The notes below the pieces were generated by a model, which saw nothing but the letters and a program-made list of their open reading frames with translations, searched no databases and was not told the DNA's origin. The position numbers were made by a program, and so were the translations under genes. This document shows, piece by piece, positions 42,774 through 54,696 of a stretch of DNA of 64,000 nucleotides. Source of the DNA: Megalonaias nervosa (taxonomy: Eukaryota; Mollusca; Bivalvia; Unionida; Unionidae); contig JAECUM010009685.1 of the NCBI GenBank assembly GCA_016617855.1, positions 60,835 to 124,834 of the forward strand, written 5' to 3'. Within the stretch, counting starts at the first letter, position 1. Each line of letters starts with the position of its first letter.

Positions 42774-45700
42774 TTAGACAAAATTACTTGCATAATGTCC
42801 AAGGACTAGTGTATTAATTCCGTCCATGCAATACCTTTTATCATCAAAATTACTTAGTCCACGTTTCATAATTGTATCCGTTTCAAGTTTATTATCATTT
42901 GTTCTGATAACATTTGTTTTGATAAAACTGATGCTATTGTTTAGCGCTGCTTTAAAATCTTTAAAATTCATCATCTTTTTCACATATCCTCGAGGAATAC
43001 CTTTTGTTTTTTTTGTAAGTTTATTGTCATCCAATATGACAGCATACATTTTACTCTTTAGTCCGACAAATTCTCTAACTGGCATAAACATAAATTCATC
43101 TTTCATTTTTCCAATAACTTTCTTATTCGAATTATCTTGAAATCCACTACATGCTGGACAAACTGATAAATCAAATAGATTTTTATTATTGTAAATATCC
43201 TGATAGACATCTTCACATTTTATATTATAAACTAGCGAATCTGTATCAGTAAATAGCAACTCTGAATCTGGCCACTGCTTTTTGGTAAAATTATAGTGAA
43301 AATCGTACATCAGCCACTTTGATATATCAAGTACAGCTACACCAACATAAATCGGTTTATTTAACTTTAAATTTGTCTTTCGTCGTTGCATTGCAACAAG
43401 ATTTTCATTAAATATTTTCATATTAACAAAACCATCATCATTAACTAATTTACTTCTGCCATTTATGTCATTAACAATTTCTATCGAAACTCGCTTTCGA
43501 ATGTTCTCCATTGTCTTACCGAACACCGAATTGTTCATTAACTTGAAAAAGTTTTTCTCAAATTCGGTTTTAGCCACAGCACGACGTTTCGTATTTAAGT
43601 CAAAATAATTTACCATCAACCTCGACTTATTAAACTTTAGCACGCGATGGACTTTTCTCAGAATTAGTCCAGCATCTACTGCTTGTTTTAAATTTTTGTA
43701 ATGCATAACGTAATTTCTTTTATTTAACAAATTTGGAACTAACTTATTAACAATCGAATTTTTTGCTGTTGTCGTTGCTTGTTGTTCAGGCGATAATAAA
43801 CTATAATCAGTCATCATTGACTCTACACAAAACGGGTAGTCGTTATGTAGATCATGTAACGAACTAGGATAATCTAGATCAACTCCAACAAAGTATGAAA
43901 TATCGGAAAAATGATTATTAATTTTTCTAGGTAAATCTTTTTCAGTTTCTCTAAGAAATTGATCTGGAGTTATCCAATGAAATCCACCACAAGGCATTGG
44001 CTCTGACATGTCCCAACCATACAAATTCACACAATCTAGATAAATAATATGATTAGATGGGAGATTTTTTCATAATTTTTTAGATATTTATTATTAGCTA
44101 CTGCATATTTTTTTGTTATAACGCTAATTCCGCCTCCTATACCTTTTTCAATAAAGCTAAACACATCAACATCTGTTAAGAGATCCAGTTCTATTTTGCT
44201 TGTTTTTAGTAGAGCGTTCCAAGACAATCCTGGAGTAGAATAATACCAACAAGGATCTAGTCCATAATTGCTGTAGCTTACTCGACGAAAGCTCTCAAAA
44301 ACATCTGCTAGTAATAATACATCTGTTTTTAAATGTAGATCGTGATAATCACCAATTGTTTTACAACTAAATTTATTCCAAATATCTTGTGCATATTTAT
44401 ATTCGTCATCTGTGATATTTTCATTTTTGAGTTGCGAGTAAAATTTATCTTTATCAGGAAGAGAAGTGTCATCAAATCTGCTCCAATCGTCGAGATACTC
44501 GTAAGGAAAGATATCTTTTTTTGTCAAATTGATATAGTTTTCACCAAAGCAACTTTTTAGGTTAGCGAAATTGCTACCGGCGCTTGTAGCACTGTTTACA
44601 AGCTCATCTAATGATGCTGCCATAAATTGCAGGCTATCAATAAAACGTAATTTACAGATCGTCACCGACATATACTTTTCAAAATTGTTTGGAATACATT
44701 TTATTGTATTACTTAATTTTAGTTTAGCTTTAATATTTCCATCACCAAAAGCTTCTACAATGATATGACTGTCATAGCCACGAAAGTTATGTAAAACTAC
44801 AGGAATAAAATCTGGAGCATGAAATTTTAAATTGCAACTGTTATGAGCTGCTCCACGATATTGGCCGGTCAAATGACAATGATCTCGCACCTTATCACAG
44901 ACTCCGTTGGAGTCTACCAGCAACTTTTCACAAATATGACAATTAACTGCCTCATCAAAATCAAGTTGTTGTTTAGACGTTATTTTCATTGGAGCTGTTT
45001 TAAGTAATCTGTTAGAAATTTTATTAACTTCGTCTATTAAATTTTTTAATAGCCATACGGCAGGATTTTTACCTCTGTACAATTTTATTGGAGTTGAAAA
45101 TTTATCCTTAGCGCAACAAACTACTTTATTAGCTACTCCGCAAGGAATATGCTGTTGTATTTTTCTAGTACTGGATTTATTCGGATGATTTTCTGCTCCA
45201 ACCACAGGAACGAGTAGACACTCGAAATCAGCATAAATAAGAAAATAAATATTTAGTTTATGATAATAATTTAAATTTTTTTTTCTTTTTTTTTTTCCGC
45301 CAGGCATAGTTATTCTTTGAACGTTGGCATAGTATTTGAAATGCTCTTGCAGTATTCCATCGCCAGACAAACCCTGCAGACATCTATAACAGAAATATTT
45401 TTTATTTTTATTTTTACTATACTGTCTGCCAACTAGGCCGTTAAAGTTTTTTTATTAAAACGTAATGATTTCTAAAAAACAGCAAGTTTATTGTTGATTG
45501 CGAAGCTTTTTCTGAGATATATCTCGGATAAACGTTTTCACACTCGTCAAGACCAAAGATATTAACCGAATTATTATTTTGCTTTTCAAACTTTGGTATC
45601 TGATTTCCTGTAACTGGAAAGTCAATGCCATTAAAATTTAGTTCGTCTCTGTATGGCAAATACTTTTCAATTCTGTCGGGGTGATCACGCTGAGGATGTT

Positions 45701-46283
45701 TTGCAGATAAAACTGACCATTGAAAACATTTGTCATCATTGATTTTTGATATTTATACAGCATTGTTTGTTTTTAATTTTTTGAGGGAGATCGACGTACA
45801 AACTACGGTGAAGCACGTTATATTTTGCTGTGTGAAATAAAACTTTTTTTTATCATTTCAAATTTCCAACCCGATCCTGATGCAGTAAATTCTTATAATT
45901 TTTTTGTTTATTTCTTGATGTATTTCATCGGCGACCATGGCAATGTTTGCTCCAGTTAATATTTTTCTCGATATAGCTGTTAATTATGGTTTCGAAATTT
46001 CGCTGTCAAAACTTTTTCTTTCAAAAATTACATCAAGTACGTCCTCAACTGCTCGTAACTTTGATAAAATCGTATGATATTGGACTATAAGTTTGATACT
46101 TTTATGAGCCGCAAGTTCTTTCGATATAGCAGGTTGTAAAAGATAAAATAAACTTGTGGAGTTAAAATTTGCTAAAATATTTTGATCATCGAGTTTGTAA
46201 CTATTATCGTAACCGGAAAATGCTGTAGCAATTTTTTCAGATTTGATAATGCTCTTTTTAGCAATATCTCGCAATTTTAACAT
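42774..46283 (-). pseudogene. POLB: Protein-primed DNA polymerase B, E2
   Basis: Parallel to the E1 gene from MLKLRDIAKKS to the true C-terminal tail (MDGINTLVLGHY). Motifs seen: YADFEC (exonuclease I), NFRGYDSH, DHCHLTGQ insert, LKTDVLLLADV, LYGWDMS (motif A), NSVFGKTMEN (motif B) and FTDTDSLVY (motif C). Breaks include a stop near 45984, lost frame between 45900 and 45660, a break near 45430, and one at about 44036-44070 just before motif A. The C-terminal segment (44030-42774) is open. Confidence 0.9.
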
Positions 46284-46354
46284 TATATATATAATAATAT
46301 TTTATATTTAATTGAATTTTTTTTAAATTAGAGATATGAAACCCTTATAGTATA

Positions 46355-47183
46355 ATGACAGAAATTTTGAGATATCTGAGATTGACGGCGGAAGAGCAAG
46401 AATTTTATCACGTACACCTAAAGTACAACTTATATTGTGCAAATACACTAGGTTCTGTTATTAATATAGAATCCAAAAAATCTGTTGGCATATCAACGCC
46501 AGCTGGTATGTTAATTTCAGTAAAAGGCGATAATACAGAAAGAATTAAAATGTTTAGAAACGATTTTATTTATACTTTGTTTTGCGACGATATTCCAGAA
46601 GGACAGAGAGTTTATCAAGTAAATGGAGCAGTTAATGATGATAATATTGAAAATTTATCATTACAAAATGAATTTCAACTTCATTCAGTGTTTGATCTTT
46701 ACGAAGCAAACGATCGAGGAATTATTCGATATAAAGAAAAAACAGAAAACCTTGTTGGAGATTTAGCTAAAAATGGATATCTTTATGTTAATGTACGTGG
46801 AACTAAAACTGATTTTGTTGTTTATAGAGCACACCGTTTTGTCTTTGAAACGTTTAACGGACTAATATCCAATGGTTTATTTATTGATCATAAAAATGAT
46901 ATTAAAGCAGATAATTGTTTGGAAAATTTAGATTTAGTTAACGCCAAAAGAAAACACAAGACGTGGAACCAGTTTTGACGGTTCTAATTTTAAAAATCCA
47001 AAAAGATCAGTTATTTCAATAAATCTAGAAACTGGAGAAAAAATAAAATTTAGATCAATAACAGCTGCTGCAAAATATCTTAAAATTGGCAGCAAATCAA
47101 TAAAAGATGTAGCTGATAATGTAACTAAATCAGCAACGTCAATGTTGACATTTGATAGATTTAATTTTAAATACAATAACTAA
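46355..47183 (+). pseudogene. HNH endonuclease with NUMOD-type domain, E2 (one frameshift)
   Basis: Open for 207 codons through the linker where E1 has a stop, so the two halves are one protein. Contains HRFVFETF and FIDHKNDIKADNCLENLDLV. A frame break near 46950-46975 separates the NUMOD part (FRSITAAAKYL). The 5' flank TTAGAGATAT...TATAGTATAATG is shared with E1. It overlaps the following gene tail-to-tail by 17 bp, as in E1. Confidence 0.76.
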
Positions 47184-47448
47184 TGATATTTTCTAGATCA
47201 TTTCGAGTAAAACAATTATGACTAAATTCCATAATATCATCTCGATTAAATCGTAATGTCATCATTTTATTTGTATCAAGTGTAATTTTTTCTGCCACTG
47301 TTAATAAAAATTTGTCAGCTTCGCCTAATGTTATAATAACATCAACAAAATAAAAATTATGTCCCAGCAAACAAGTTCGAATTGCCTCAGCTAATTCTCT
47401 ATAATTTAATATATTAACTCTTTGATGATATTTTGTTTCTCCAAACAT
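47167..47448 (-). CDS. Conserved small Maverick protein, 93 aa, unknown
   Basis: Full-length relative of the 98-residue E1 protein at 30664-30960, with the shared KYHQRVNILNYRELAEAIR start and FSHNCFTRNDLENII-type end. Open in both elements. No known domain. Confidence 0.7.
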   Translation of the reverse strand: MFGETKYHQRVNILNYRELAEAIRTCLLGHNFYFVDVIITLGEADKFLLTVAEKITLDTNKMMTLRFNRDDIMEFSHNCFTRNDLENIISYCI

Positions 47449-47487
47449 CTTATTATTTATTAATTAGACAAAAGATATATTATAATA

Positions 47488-47960
47488 ATGAACTTAACTG
47501 AAAGACTAACTGAACTATATTCGGGATATTTTGTTTGAAATTTTACATTAGAAAATATTTCTAATGATAGATTTGCTGGTTGTACTGAAAATGATATTTT
47601 GCATAACTATGACGACGAAGATGAAGATGATGCCGTTGTTAGTAACAAAAAATAAATTAAGCAGACCAACAACTGGGCGATATAATGTTAAGTAACATAT
47701 TGCTAAAAAATTCATAAAATTTAATTTTACTATCACAGAGTATCAAATATTTTGGCAACTTATAAAACCTTTTTTAAACGTAAAAATAACTGGACAACAA
47801 GGAAATATACAATACGATTTTATTTTTGTTAAAATATTTAATTTAATGCCAGTCGATGGTGCAAGAAAATTACATTTAATTTCTCTGTGTAAACCAGTAA
47901 AATGTAAATCCGTATTAATAAAATACGAACAAATTTATAATAATAGTATTCGATCGAGCG
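47488..47960 (+). pseudogene. Relic of the 152-aa unknown protein, E2
   Basis: Begins MNLTERLTELYSGYF, then a TGA stop, with further stops and frame changes. The region KIFNLMPVDGARKLHLISLC is recognisable near 47830. Homologous to 30995-31453. Confidence 0.65.
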
Positions 47961-49313
47961 AGTTGGTATCCAGCTATTAAATTTATCGCTATACCCTTGC
48001 CATTTAACTAAACTTTTGCTGCCGCGCTTTTTAATAACTTTTTCAATAACAAATATATCTTGTTCTGTTTTCTGAAGTTCTTGCTCGTAAAAACTGCCAG
48101 TTATAGGTTCACCTAATAAATCTTTCAACGAGTATGTAACTGGTATTGTTACAAGTACTTTATCAACAACAAATACTTCTTCGCTCCAGTTATGAGTATA
48201 TCCTTTCTCAAATGTTTTTTTTTTTTTCATCAGAGAAATTCTAACTTATCACCAACTTTAAATTTATGCCTGCGGTACATATTTTCGTTTGCTAATATTG
48301 GATTTGCAATCGCGTCGTTTGGCGACATTTTCCTTTTGCCTAGCGAAAGGGATCTGTGTTTCGTGTTATTATACTCGTCAACAATTTTTAGTAAATTGTC
48401 AATATATTTACTCTTATTTTTAGCTGTTAAATATTTATGTATTTTTTCGTTGAGCGTGCGATTAAATCTTTCAACGATGAAGCTTTTTCCCTCATTTCCT
48501 GTGACATATTTTTAAATGTTATTTTGCTCTAAAAACTGCTCAAATTTTTTATTAAAAAATTCTGCTCCATGATCAGTCCAGATTCTATTTGATTTTCTTT
48601 CTGTGTTAACAATAATTTGTTTTAATGCATCAATCATCGATGTCCCTGTTTTATCAGAAACAGGTATACTAAACGCGTATTTGCTAAAGACATTTACATC
48701 ATTAAAAAGATATCTCTTGTTATCATTAAACTGAGCAAAATTTCAGACATCAACTAAATCTATCGCCCAGATACCATCAACGGCTTTTGCGACAACTTTA
48801 CGTCGCGGAGACTTTTTTTTTAGGTTTGTGTAGCTCTGAGGCAAGACCATCATATAATTCTTTTTTACCAAGTCCGAGTTTATATTTTGCTCCAATAAAA
48901 CCCTGAACCAGCCTTCGGTCAACACGTTCTCGCATATTTACAGGTTTCATATCACGAAGTTCCTCTAACATTACTTTATCACAGCTGTGTTTATTTTGTT
49001 CGTTGTCTGGACGTTCAACGTCTCTGTAGCAGATATCATGGCGCATCGCTATTGCATCAACTTGATTGTAAGACTCTTGTCCTGGCAGCGGATTATCCTT
49101 TTCGTCAAGTTGTTTATCAAGAGGATTATAAGGTCCAGTATATTTATGACCTGGCAATGTCCAACCGCCTTTTGGTTTCGGTAATTTGCCAATTAATTTA
49201 TGTATATCTATACCTGTTCCAATTATTTCTCTGTTGTTGCATTTCTCACAATATGTAACAATTTTATTTTGCTCAAGACATAAATCTCTATCCCAATCGC
49301 ACTCGCATGTCAT
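47940..49313 (-). pseudogene. INT: PLA2-like domain fused to chromodomain integrase, E2
   Basis: PLA2-like part 49313-48798 (YTGPYNPLD, HDICYRD) with a frame break at about 48810, then WAIDLVDV followed by a TGA stop. The WTDHGAEF and the glutamate-bearing VERFNRTL are both still encoded, unlike E1 where the glutamate codon is a stop. The C-terminal chromodomain is open (48230-47950: VIEKVIKK, KWQGYSDKFNSWIP). A second break lies in the A/T run near 48215-48230. Confidence 0.82.
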
Positions 49314-49319
49314 TATTTA

Positions 49320-49527
49320 TTAATCATCTACCAAAATAATCTTGTCAGGGCAACCCGCTCCGGACAACTTTGTTGTTGGCAGTGGCGATAATGTCTTTAA
49401 AAACATACTTTTTCTTTTTCCACAGATTGCACAAATACTTTTCAGCATTATTCTATTATTTTTTTTCTTCTGTTTTTTCATCTTTATTTTCTGTTTTACT
49501 TTTACACTTAAGACAATATGTTGACAT
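49320..49527 (-). pseudogene. Small zinc-ribbon protein, E2, frameshifted
   Basis: MSTYCLKCK start with TATAATG, a frame break in an A run near 49460, then a second knuckle CAICG and a tail ending KIILVDD. Both CxxC pairs are present here. Confidence 0.6.
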
Positions 49528-49542
49528 TATATATCAGTGAGT

Positions 49543-50000
49543 TTAGATAAAATTAACTGCAATCTCATCATTAGAGTGAGAAGGTTGTTTGTCAAATTGC
49601 AAAATAAACTTTAAAAAATCTGGATTTATGGTTATCTGTTTAATGAACATTACGCAATAGTATCCACAAGCAGAAGTTCCAACTGGTTGAATTTGATTAG
49701 ACGAATAATTTATTATTTTCGCTTCCTCTCTAGAGACTTTGCCTCTTGAATTCTACTCATATATTTTCTTATTGCGTCACTTGGTGGAATTCCGAACGAG
49801 TCAAAATAATTGTTATGACAAACAGCTACCCAATGTGTGCCAGATCCGTCATTAAAATCTTGCATATTTATAACACACGAACCTAGAGACGCTTGCGATA
49901 GAGTCGCCATAAGTTCATCTTTAGAATAAACCCCACGGAAATTTTTTACTCTTTTTAGTTTATCAAGTATATCAAAGTTACCTAAAGCGGCCGACTTCAT
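49543..50000 (-). pseudogene. PRO: Adenain-like protease, E2, frameshifted
   Basis: Start MKSAALGNFDILDKL at 50000. GTHWVAV and YFDSFGIPP are in frame, a break lies near 49715, and QPVGTSACGYYC follows in another frame. The ATG overlaps the TGA of the upstream pX-like gene (ATGA). This copy defines where the protease begins. Confidence 0.82.
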
Positions 50001-50163
50001 CTCTTTGTTCCTGGCAACATTAGTCCTCGTTCTAACAGATTTGGTAATAGACTTCCAGCGAATCCTGCTAGTAATGGAGCTATTGGAATAAATCCACCTT
50101 TTCGCCTCGGTCGTGTCTTTTTTTCGTCGTTGTCTTTCTTTTTGCTGTTTTTCGTCTGGGCAT
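49997..50163 (-). pseudogene. Small basic pX-like protein, E2, frameshifted
   Basis: MPRRKTAKRKTT start with ATATAATG, a frame break within the basic region near 50110, then GGFIPIAPLLAGFAGSLLP. Ends in ATGA shared with the protease start. Confidence 0.6.
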
Positions 50164-50174
50164 TATATTTATCT

Positions 50175-50490
50175 TTAGATAAAAATTTTCTTTATTCCAT
50201 GACCCTCAACTGCCTTTTTCGTTGCGCCAGATACTGCTCCAGACGCTGCTGCTAATCCTAATGTACCTAACACCGGCAAAATTGTAGGTATTAATGTTCT
50301 GGCCATTACAGATAGTGCCTGACCGAAGAAACCACCTTGTTTAAACATTGCTGTTATTTGTGCAGTACTTAAATTTAAAACTAAAGGTTTTTTGAGATCG
50401 TATTTATTTACTTGTGTTTTGGCTAACATTAATTTTGTTAAAGTACCTAAAACACCTTTGGTGTTAGGGTTGACCTTTAATGAAACCTGC
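50175..50490 (-). pseudogene. GGFF-tail virion-type protein, E2, N-terminus deleted
   Basis: Retains LTKLMLAKTQVNKYD to the HGIKK end (50429-50175). The first ~30 residues, together with the last ~20 residues of the neighbouring capsid gene, were removed by one deletion at about 50490, joining the two genes out of frame. Confidence 0.7.
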
Positions 50491-51981
50491 GTACAAGTAC
50501 AACTGCGCTGCTGGAACTGCTCCTAATGTCCAAGTAATTTCAATATCAGCAGCTGAAATTACATCTCTTTCATTTTGTTTACTAACATCAAAATAAAATA
50601 TCGGATAAAGTGTACGAAATTCTTCTACTGATATCTGAGATCCGTCTCCAACATCTTGATATTTTTGCAATGCGTCGAGCAGGTACATGTAAGGTCGAGT
50701 AATATTTTTATTAGTGTCATCTGCAAAATTACATTCTATCGCTCGCTCCGGATATTGATTTGAATTTATTCTAGCATATATTCGTCTAACATCAGCATTA
50801 TCAAATATCGCATTATTTTGTTGCTGGTTAACACGTCGCGCTTGCCGCTGAAATACAACAAATATTTGCCATGGCTTTTGTTCAGTTGACTTTGTTGTGA
50901 CTCGCCATGTGTATTCTGTGGTATTTGGAACTGCTGTTTGATATATTTTATGTTGCTGAAAATGAATCTTCTTTGTGCGGTTTTTAAGAATATCATCTAA
51001 TTCGAGCGATTTTGAAACTGTCGGTGTTATTCGTGGCATCCACGGCGCAAGTTTGTTTATGATAAACTGTACATCAGCCCCGCCAAGTCGAAATAAACAA
51101 TCATTTTGTTCTGATCGATCTAAAATAAGCGTATGTTTAACTCCACGAAATACTTTATTGTAATCGCGACAAAAGCCAAATATTGTACTTAACGGCAGCA
51201 TCATTGTAATTTGACGTGATCCTGCTGCAAGTGCCTTTCTGTTAGAATAACCCTCATTGTAACGTATATTTCTTATGTTATGAGCAAATATGTTATTAAC
51301 TTGTTCTAACATTACATTGCCGTCTGCAGCTTCATCTACTTCACTTACGCCAAGATTATTACAAGCTGCATTAAGTGAGGCTCTCGTAGCGTCTGCATTA
51401 GCCGCTGCAGCTGGTGGTATTATACCTAAAGAATTAGCGATAGCGATAAGAAAATCTCTTACAGTTATAGCATCTGCACCAGCATTAGCTCCAGCTACTA
51501 AAATATGTTCTAATCCTGATAAAATTTCAACTGATACAACAACACCTGCACCACCAAATCCAGTATCTTTAAACCACATCATATTAGTTGCAGTTGATTT
51601 GGAGTAATCATCGGAAAACGAAATAATATTTAAGATTGTACTTGCAACTTGTAAGTGACTTGAAATATCTTCAACAGTTTGATTGGCCAGCTGATATCTA
51701 GCACTTTTAAATAAACACCAACCATCATTCATAAGAGCTACTTCTACGTTAGCTGCAATTGCGGCAGGTGGAACAGCTACTGTCATAATCTGGCCACGAA
51801 CTTCTAACATTGCTTTATGAGGCAGTAGAAATACGTCATCGTCTCGAGTATTAAATGTTCTGACGCCAGCCTTATTAGGTTCGTTACAATTTTCATTGAG
51901 ATATTCAATATATTCAAATTCTGTTACCGTGTCGTCTGGGTCATAAATTTCTGCCAAATCGAGGTAATTTTTAACAGACAT
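50464..51981 (-). CDS. MCP: Major capsid protein (double jelly roll), E2
   Basis: A single 505-residue open frame from MSVKNYLDLAEIY. Core landmarks match E1 (FLLPHKAMLEVRGQI, RGVKHTLILDRSEQND, NITRPYMYLLDALQKYQ, ITWTLGAVPAAQLYLY). The last residues (GFIKGQP) are not original: they come from the deletion that fuses it to the neighbouring gene. The alanine-rich repeat loop (about 51300-51480) is present but diverged. Confidence 0.87.
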   Translation of the reverse strand: MSVKNYLDLAEIYDPDDTVTEFEYIEYLNENCNEPNKAGVRTFNTRDDDVFLLPHKAMLEVRGQIMTVAVPPAAIAANVEVALMNDGWCLFKSARYQLANQTVEDISSHLQVASTILNIISFSDDYSKSTATNMMWFKDTGFGGAGVVVSVEILSGLEHILVAGANAGADAITVRDFLIAIANSLGIIPPAAAANADATRASLNAACNNLGVSEVDEAADGNVMLEQVNNIFAHNIRNIRYNEGYSNRKALAAGSRQITMMLPLSTIFGFCRDYNKVFRGVKHTLILDRSEQNDCLFRLGGADVQFIINKLAPWMPRITPTVSKSLELDDILKNRTKKIHFQQHKIYQTAVPNTTEYTWRVTTKSTEQKPWQIFVVFQRQARRVNQQQNNAIFDNADVRRIYARINSNQYPERAIECNFADDTNKNITRPYMYLLDALQKYQDVGDGSQISVEEFRTLYPIFYFDVSKQNERDVISAADIEITWTLGAVPAAQLYLYAGFIKGQP

Positions 51982-52009
51982 TTTTTTTATTTTTTAGGTT
52001 TTACAAAAT

Positions 52010-52360
52010 TATTGTGGCGTTATTGCTTTAGAAATTAATTTTTTTATAATTTGTTCTCCTTTCGGTGATAAAAGTTTTTTTGTTGTTGTTATCATTGCGC
52101 GTTGAGTTTCTTTTGTTGGTGCGATTTCTGAAATAGCTTGTTTGATTGTCGGTACACCGCTTTTTATTTTATCAGCTATTTTTTGTCCAACAGCTGTTCC
52201 AGCAGCAGATGCAGCTACAGTTTTGATGCGTCAAGTGCAATTGGTGCAACTTATGAGCTATTCCCGGAACATTTTCTATAATTTTAGCAAATATATTTCC
52301 CAAAAATCCTCCTACTATTTGTCTTCGATAAACTTTTTTCTGTTTTATTATATATGAGGT
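52010..52360 (-). pseudogene. Amphipathic alanine-rich virion-type protein, E2, broken
   Basis: RRQIVGGFLGNIF is visible near 52310. Small deletions disrupt the alanine-rich middle near 52210-52260, and the tail (ETQRAMITTTKKLLSPKGEQ) continues in another frame. Confidence 0.5.
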
Positions 52361-52429
52361 TGTATAATTTTATTACCAAATCTTTCGCATTACTAAAAAT
52401 CTTTTAGCTTCTCTTATAAAATATGTTTA

Positions 52430-53125
52430 CTATTGTTCGCGTAAGTGTAAATAATAAGTAACAATTTCATTGTTAAAATCCAGTTGTCGTCCAGACTGAT
52501 CTGTCAATTGCATATTTACTTCTGTTATTTGATTTTCAACGTTTGACGGATAATAAATAACCTGACGTGGATTAATTTGCATGATAGATCCTTGTGGAAC
52601 GTCTGGTGAAAAACTATAAATCTTTTGTCCTTTACTACCCTTAGCTGAGTAGAATTCAGATGCAATAGAGCAATTTATTAATATTGCGTTTACATCAGTT
52701 ATATTTACTGGATTTTTACCGTCATACGTTCTGGTTTCATCAGGAGGAGCACCTAAACTTGTATTAATAAATCCTATCAGTGGTGCGATACCTTTTATTG
52801 TTGAAAACTCGATTAACATACCATTTTTTAATGTTATTCTGGCTCTTAACGTGTTATAATTTGGTCTTAGCTCAAAATCGTCTGCAACTCCTTGTGGAAT
52901 TTTAAATGTTTTCCATTTATCTCTAGTAATACTTACGTTTAAAAATGCAAATTCATCGTTTACTCCAGTTTTTACCTTAGCCATAGCATGCCAACAAGTG
53001 CAGGAAATTAGTCCAATTTCATATTGTTTTTCATGATCTAGTTCTGTTGGCGGAATATACTTTACCGAAAAATTTGCGCTATCTTTATCAGATTGTCCAG
53101 AGTTTAGTAATAATGTTGCTGACAT
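52430..53125 (-). CDS. Penton-like minor capsid protein (single jelly roll), E2
   Basis: 231 residues, beta-strand-rich, with the layout of Polinton minor capsid proteins: a YIPPTELDHEKQYEIGLIS first strand pair, a FAFLNVSI region, a central LIEFSTIKGIAPLIGF, and a C-terminal VNMQLTDQSGRQLDF ... VTYYLHLRE. In the family it fills the fivefold vertices, where a fibre would attach. It is open and complete. E1 lost it by deletion. Confidence 0.8.
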   Translation of the reverse strand: MSATLLLNSGQSDKDSANFSVKYIPPTELDHEKQYEIGLISCTCWHAMAKVKTGVNDEFAFLNVSITRDKWKTFKIPQGVADDFELRPNYNTLRARITLKNGMLIEFSTIKGIAPLIGFINTSLGAPPDETRTYDGKNPVNITDVNAILINCSIASEFYSAKGSKGQKIYSFSPDVPQGSIMQINPRQVIYYPSNVENQITEVNMQLTDQSGRQLDFNNEIVTYYLHLREQ

Positions 53126-53174
53126 TTATTATTATTTAAAATTGTTATATTAAATTATTATGCAAAATTGACAT

Positions 53175-54670
53175 TTATAAAATTAAATCGCGATTTAAAG
53201 TTTCGTATTCGTCAGATGTTAATAACTTTTCCGATCTCAAATTATCAAGCATGTCAATAATTTCATTGTCAATTTCAGCACCAACATTTCCAGCTTCTTT
53301 TGATGATATCAACAACATTAATCTGCCAATCGTTTCAGTAACTGATGAAAATATTCTAACACCAGGTCCTGTTTTAGTTCTTTCTTTATCTTAAAGTTTT
53401 TTCAAGCGATCATCATCAGAATATTTAAATAATTTTTTAAAAGTGAATTTTTCTTCTTTAGCATATTTTTCATTTCTAAATAATTTTGCAGTAATTCTAA
53501 AAACACCAGCAATAATAGAATTTCTAGCTCTTTTATAAAGTCCTTCAACATCTTTTATTTCAGCTGTATCAATTTCTTTGTAAGCTCCTATATCTCTTCT
53601 TATAATATCTTCCATGTTTTAAAGAGATCATCGTATTTATCTTTTTCCTAATTATACATATTATCAACGTCCGAAATTTTATTATCTTCCATAAACGTAA
53701 AATATTCTGATAACAATATTTCTTCTTCTGCCTTGTGTTTATATTCATCACGATATCTTTATCTTCATGGGCGCTGATATTTGTAAATCTTCTTCAGTCA
53801 TTATAGGAGTTTCATATATATACGCTAATCTTTCTGGTCTTTCATCTAATAATTTTGCTTCTCTACTTAAACCACTACTGTGATAACTACGGTATTGGTT
53901 ATTTCTTATATTATTAATAACCTCAATATAAAGATCAGCGATAATTCCATGTCTATATAATTTAATGCTATCATAGTAATTTCTATTTTTTAAAACTATA
54001 TTGTTGTAATGCTTCTTATTCGTTTCTTTTATTTTTCTTAACTTATTAATTTTTTCGTCGGCTTTAAAATCATCTATGTTAACATTATTTATTCTCACAT
54101 CCTTAAAGTCATATATTTTATTAAAATCTTCATATTCGTCATCTCTTATTTTGCTATTTATATTTTCTAAATCATATCCAAATCTTTTTCTTTCTTCTAT
54201 AATGTTTCTCTCTCTTCTAAGTTCTTCTTCTAACCTTCTTCAATTGGTCTAACTACTGCTGCTTCTGCTAATCTTTGTTGAAGTTCTAGTGGATTATTTA
54301 TCAGCCGATCTATTTCAGCTTGTCTTGCAACAGGATTAGCTATATTTGCTGTAAGTGCCTCGGCTAATCTTCTTTTTTCTTCTTCAGATCTTTCAATAAT
54401 TTTTCCAGCAGCCGCTTCTTGTTGTTCTTTAATTAATCCTAGTAAACCTTTTTCTTGTATTTTTCTAATTTCTTCTTCTGATAATGGTTTAGTTTCAGGT
54501 CGTTTTCCAAGTAAAGCCTCAGTAACTGGTTTGAGAGCGCCGGCTGTTGTTTCTGCTGCAGCCACTTGACCACGTCGTGCTTGTTGGATCATCTGCCTAA
54601 GTTCAGCTTTAGATTTAACAAGTTTTTTTAGATTTTCTATATGTTTTCTGTACTTTGCTTGTCTTTCCAT
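53175..54670 (-). pseudogene. Coiled-coil Maverick protein, about 500 codons, broken
   Basis: An open 146-residue head (54670-54230) rich in K, E, Q and A is followed by ELRRERNIIEERKR in another frame, then segments at 54098-53748, 53751-53569 and 53615-53391. A TAA at 53394 interrupts a continuing frame that ends LNRDLIL at 53175. The heptad-like charge pattern suggests long coiled coils. Its position between penton and ATPase suggests a virion role, which is inference. No known family recognised. Absent from E1. Confidence 0.6.
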
Positions 54671-54696
54671 TAATTATATACTATTTTCTATAAAAA

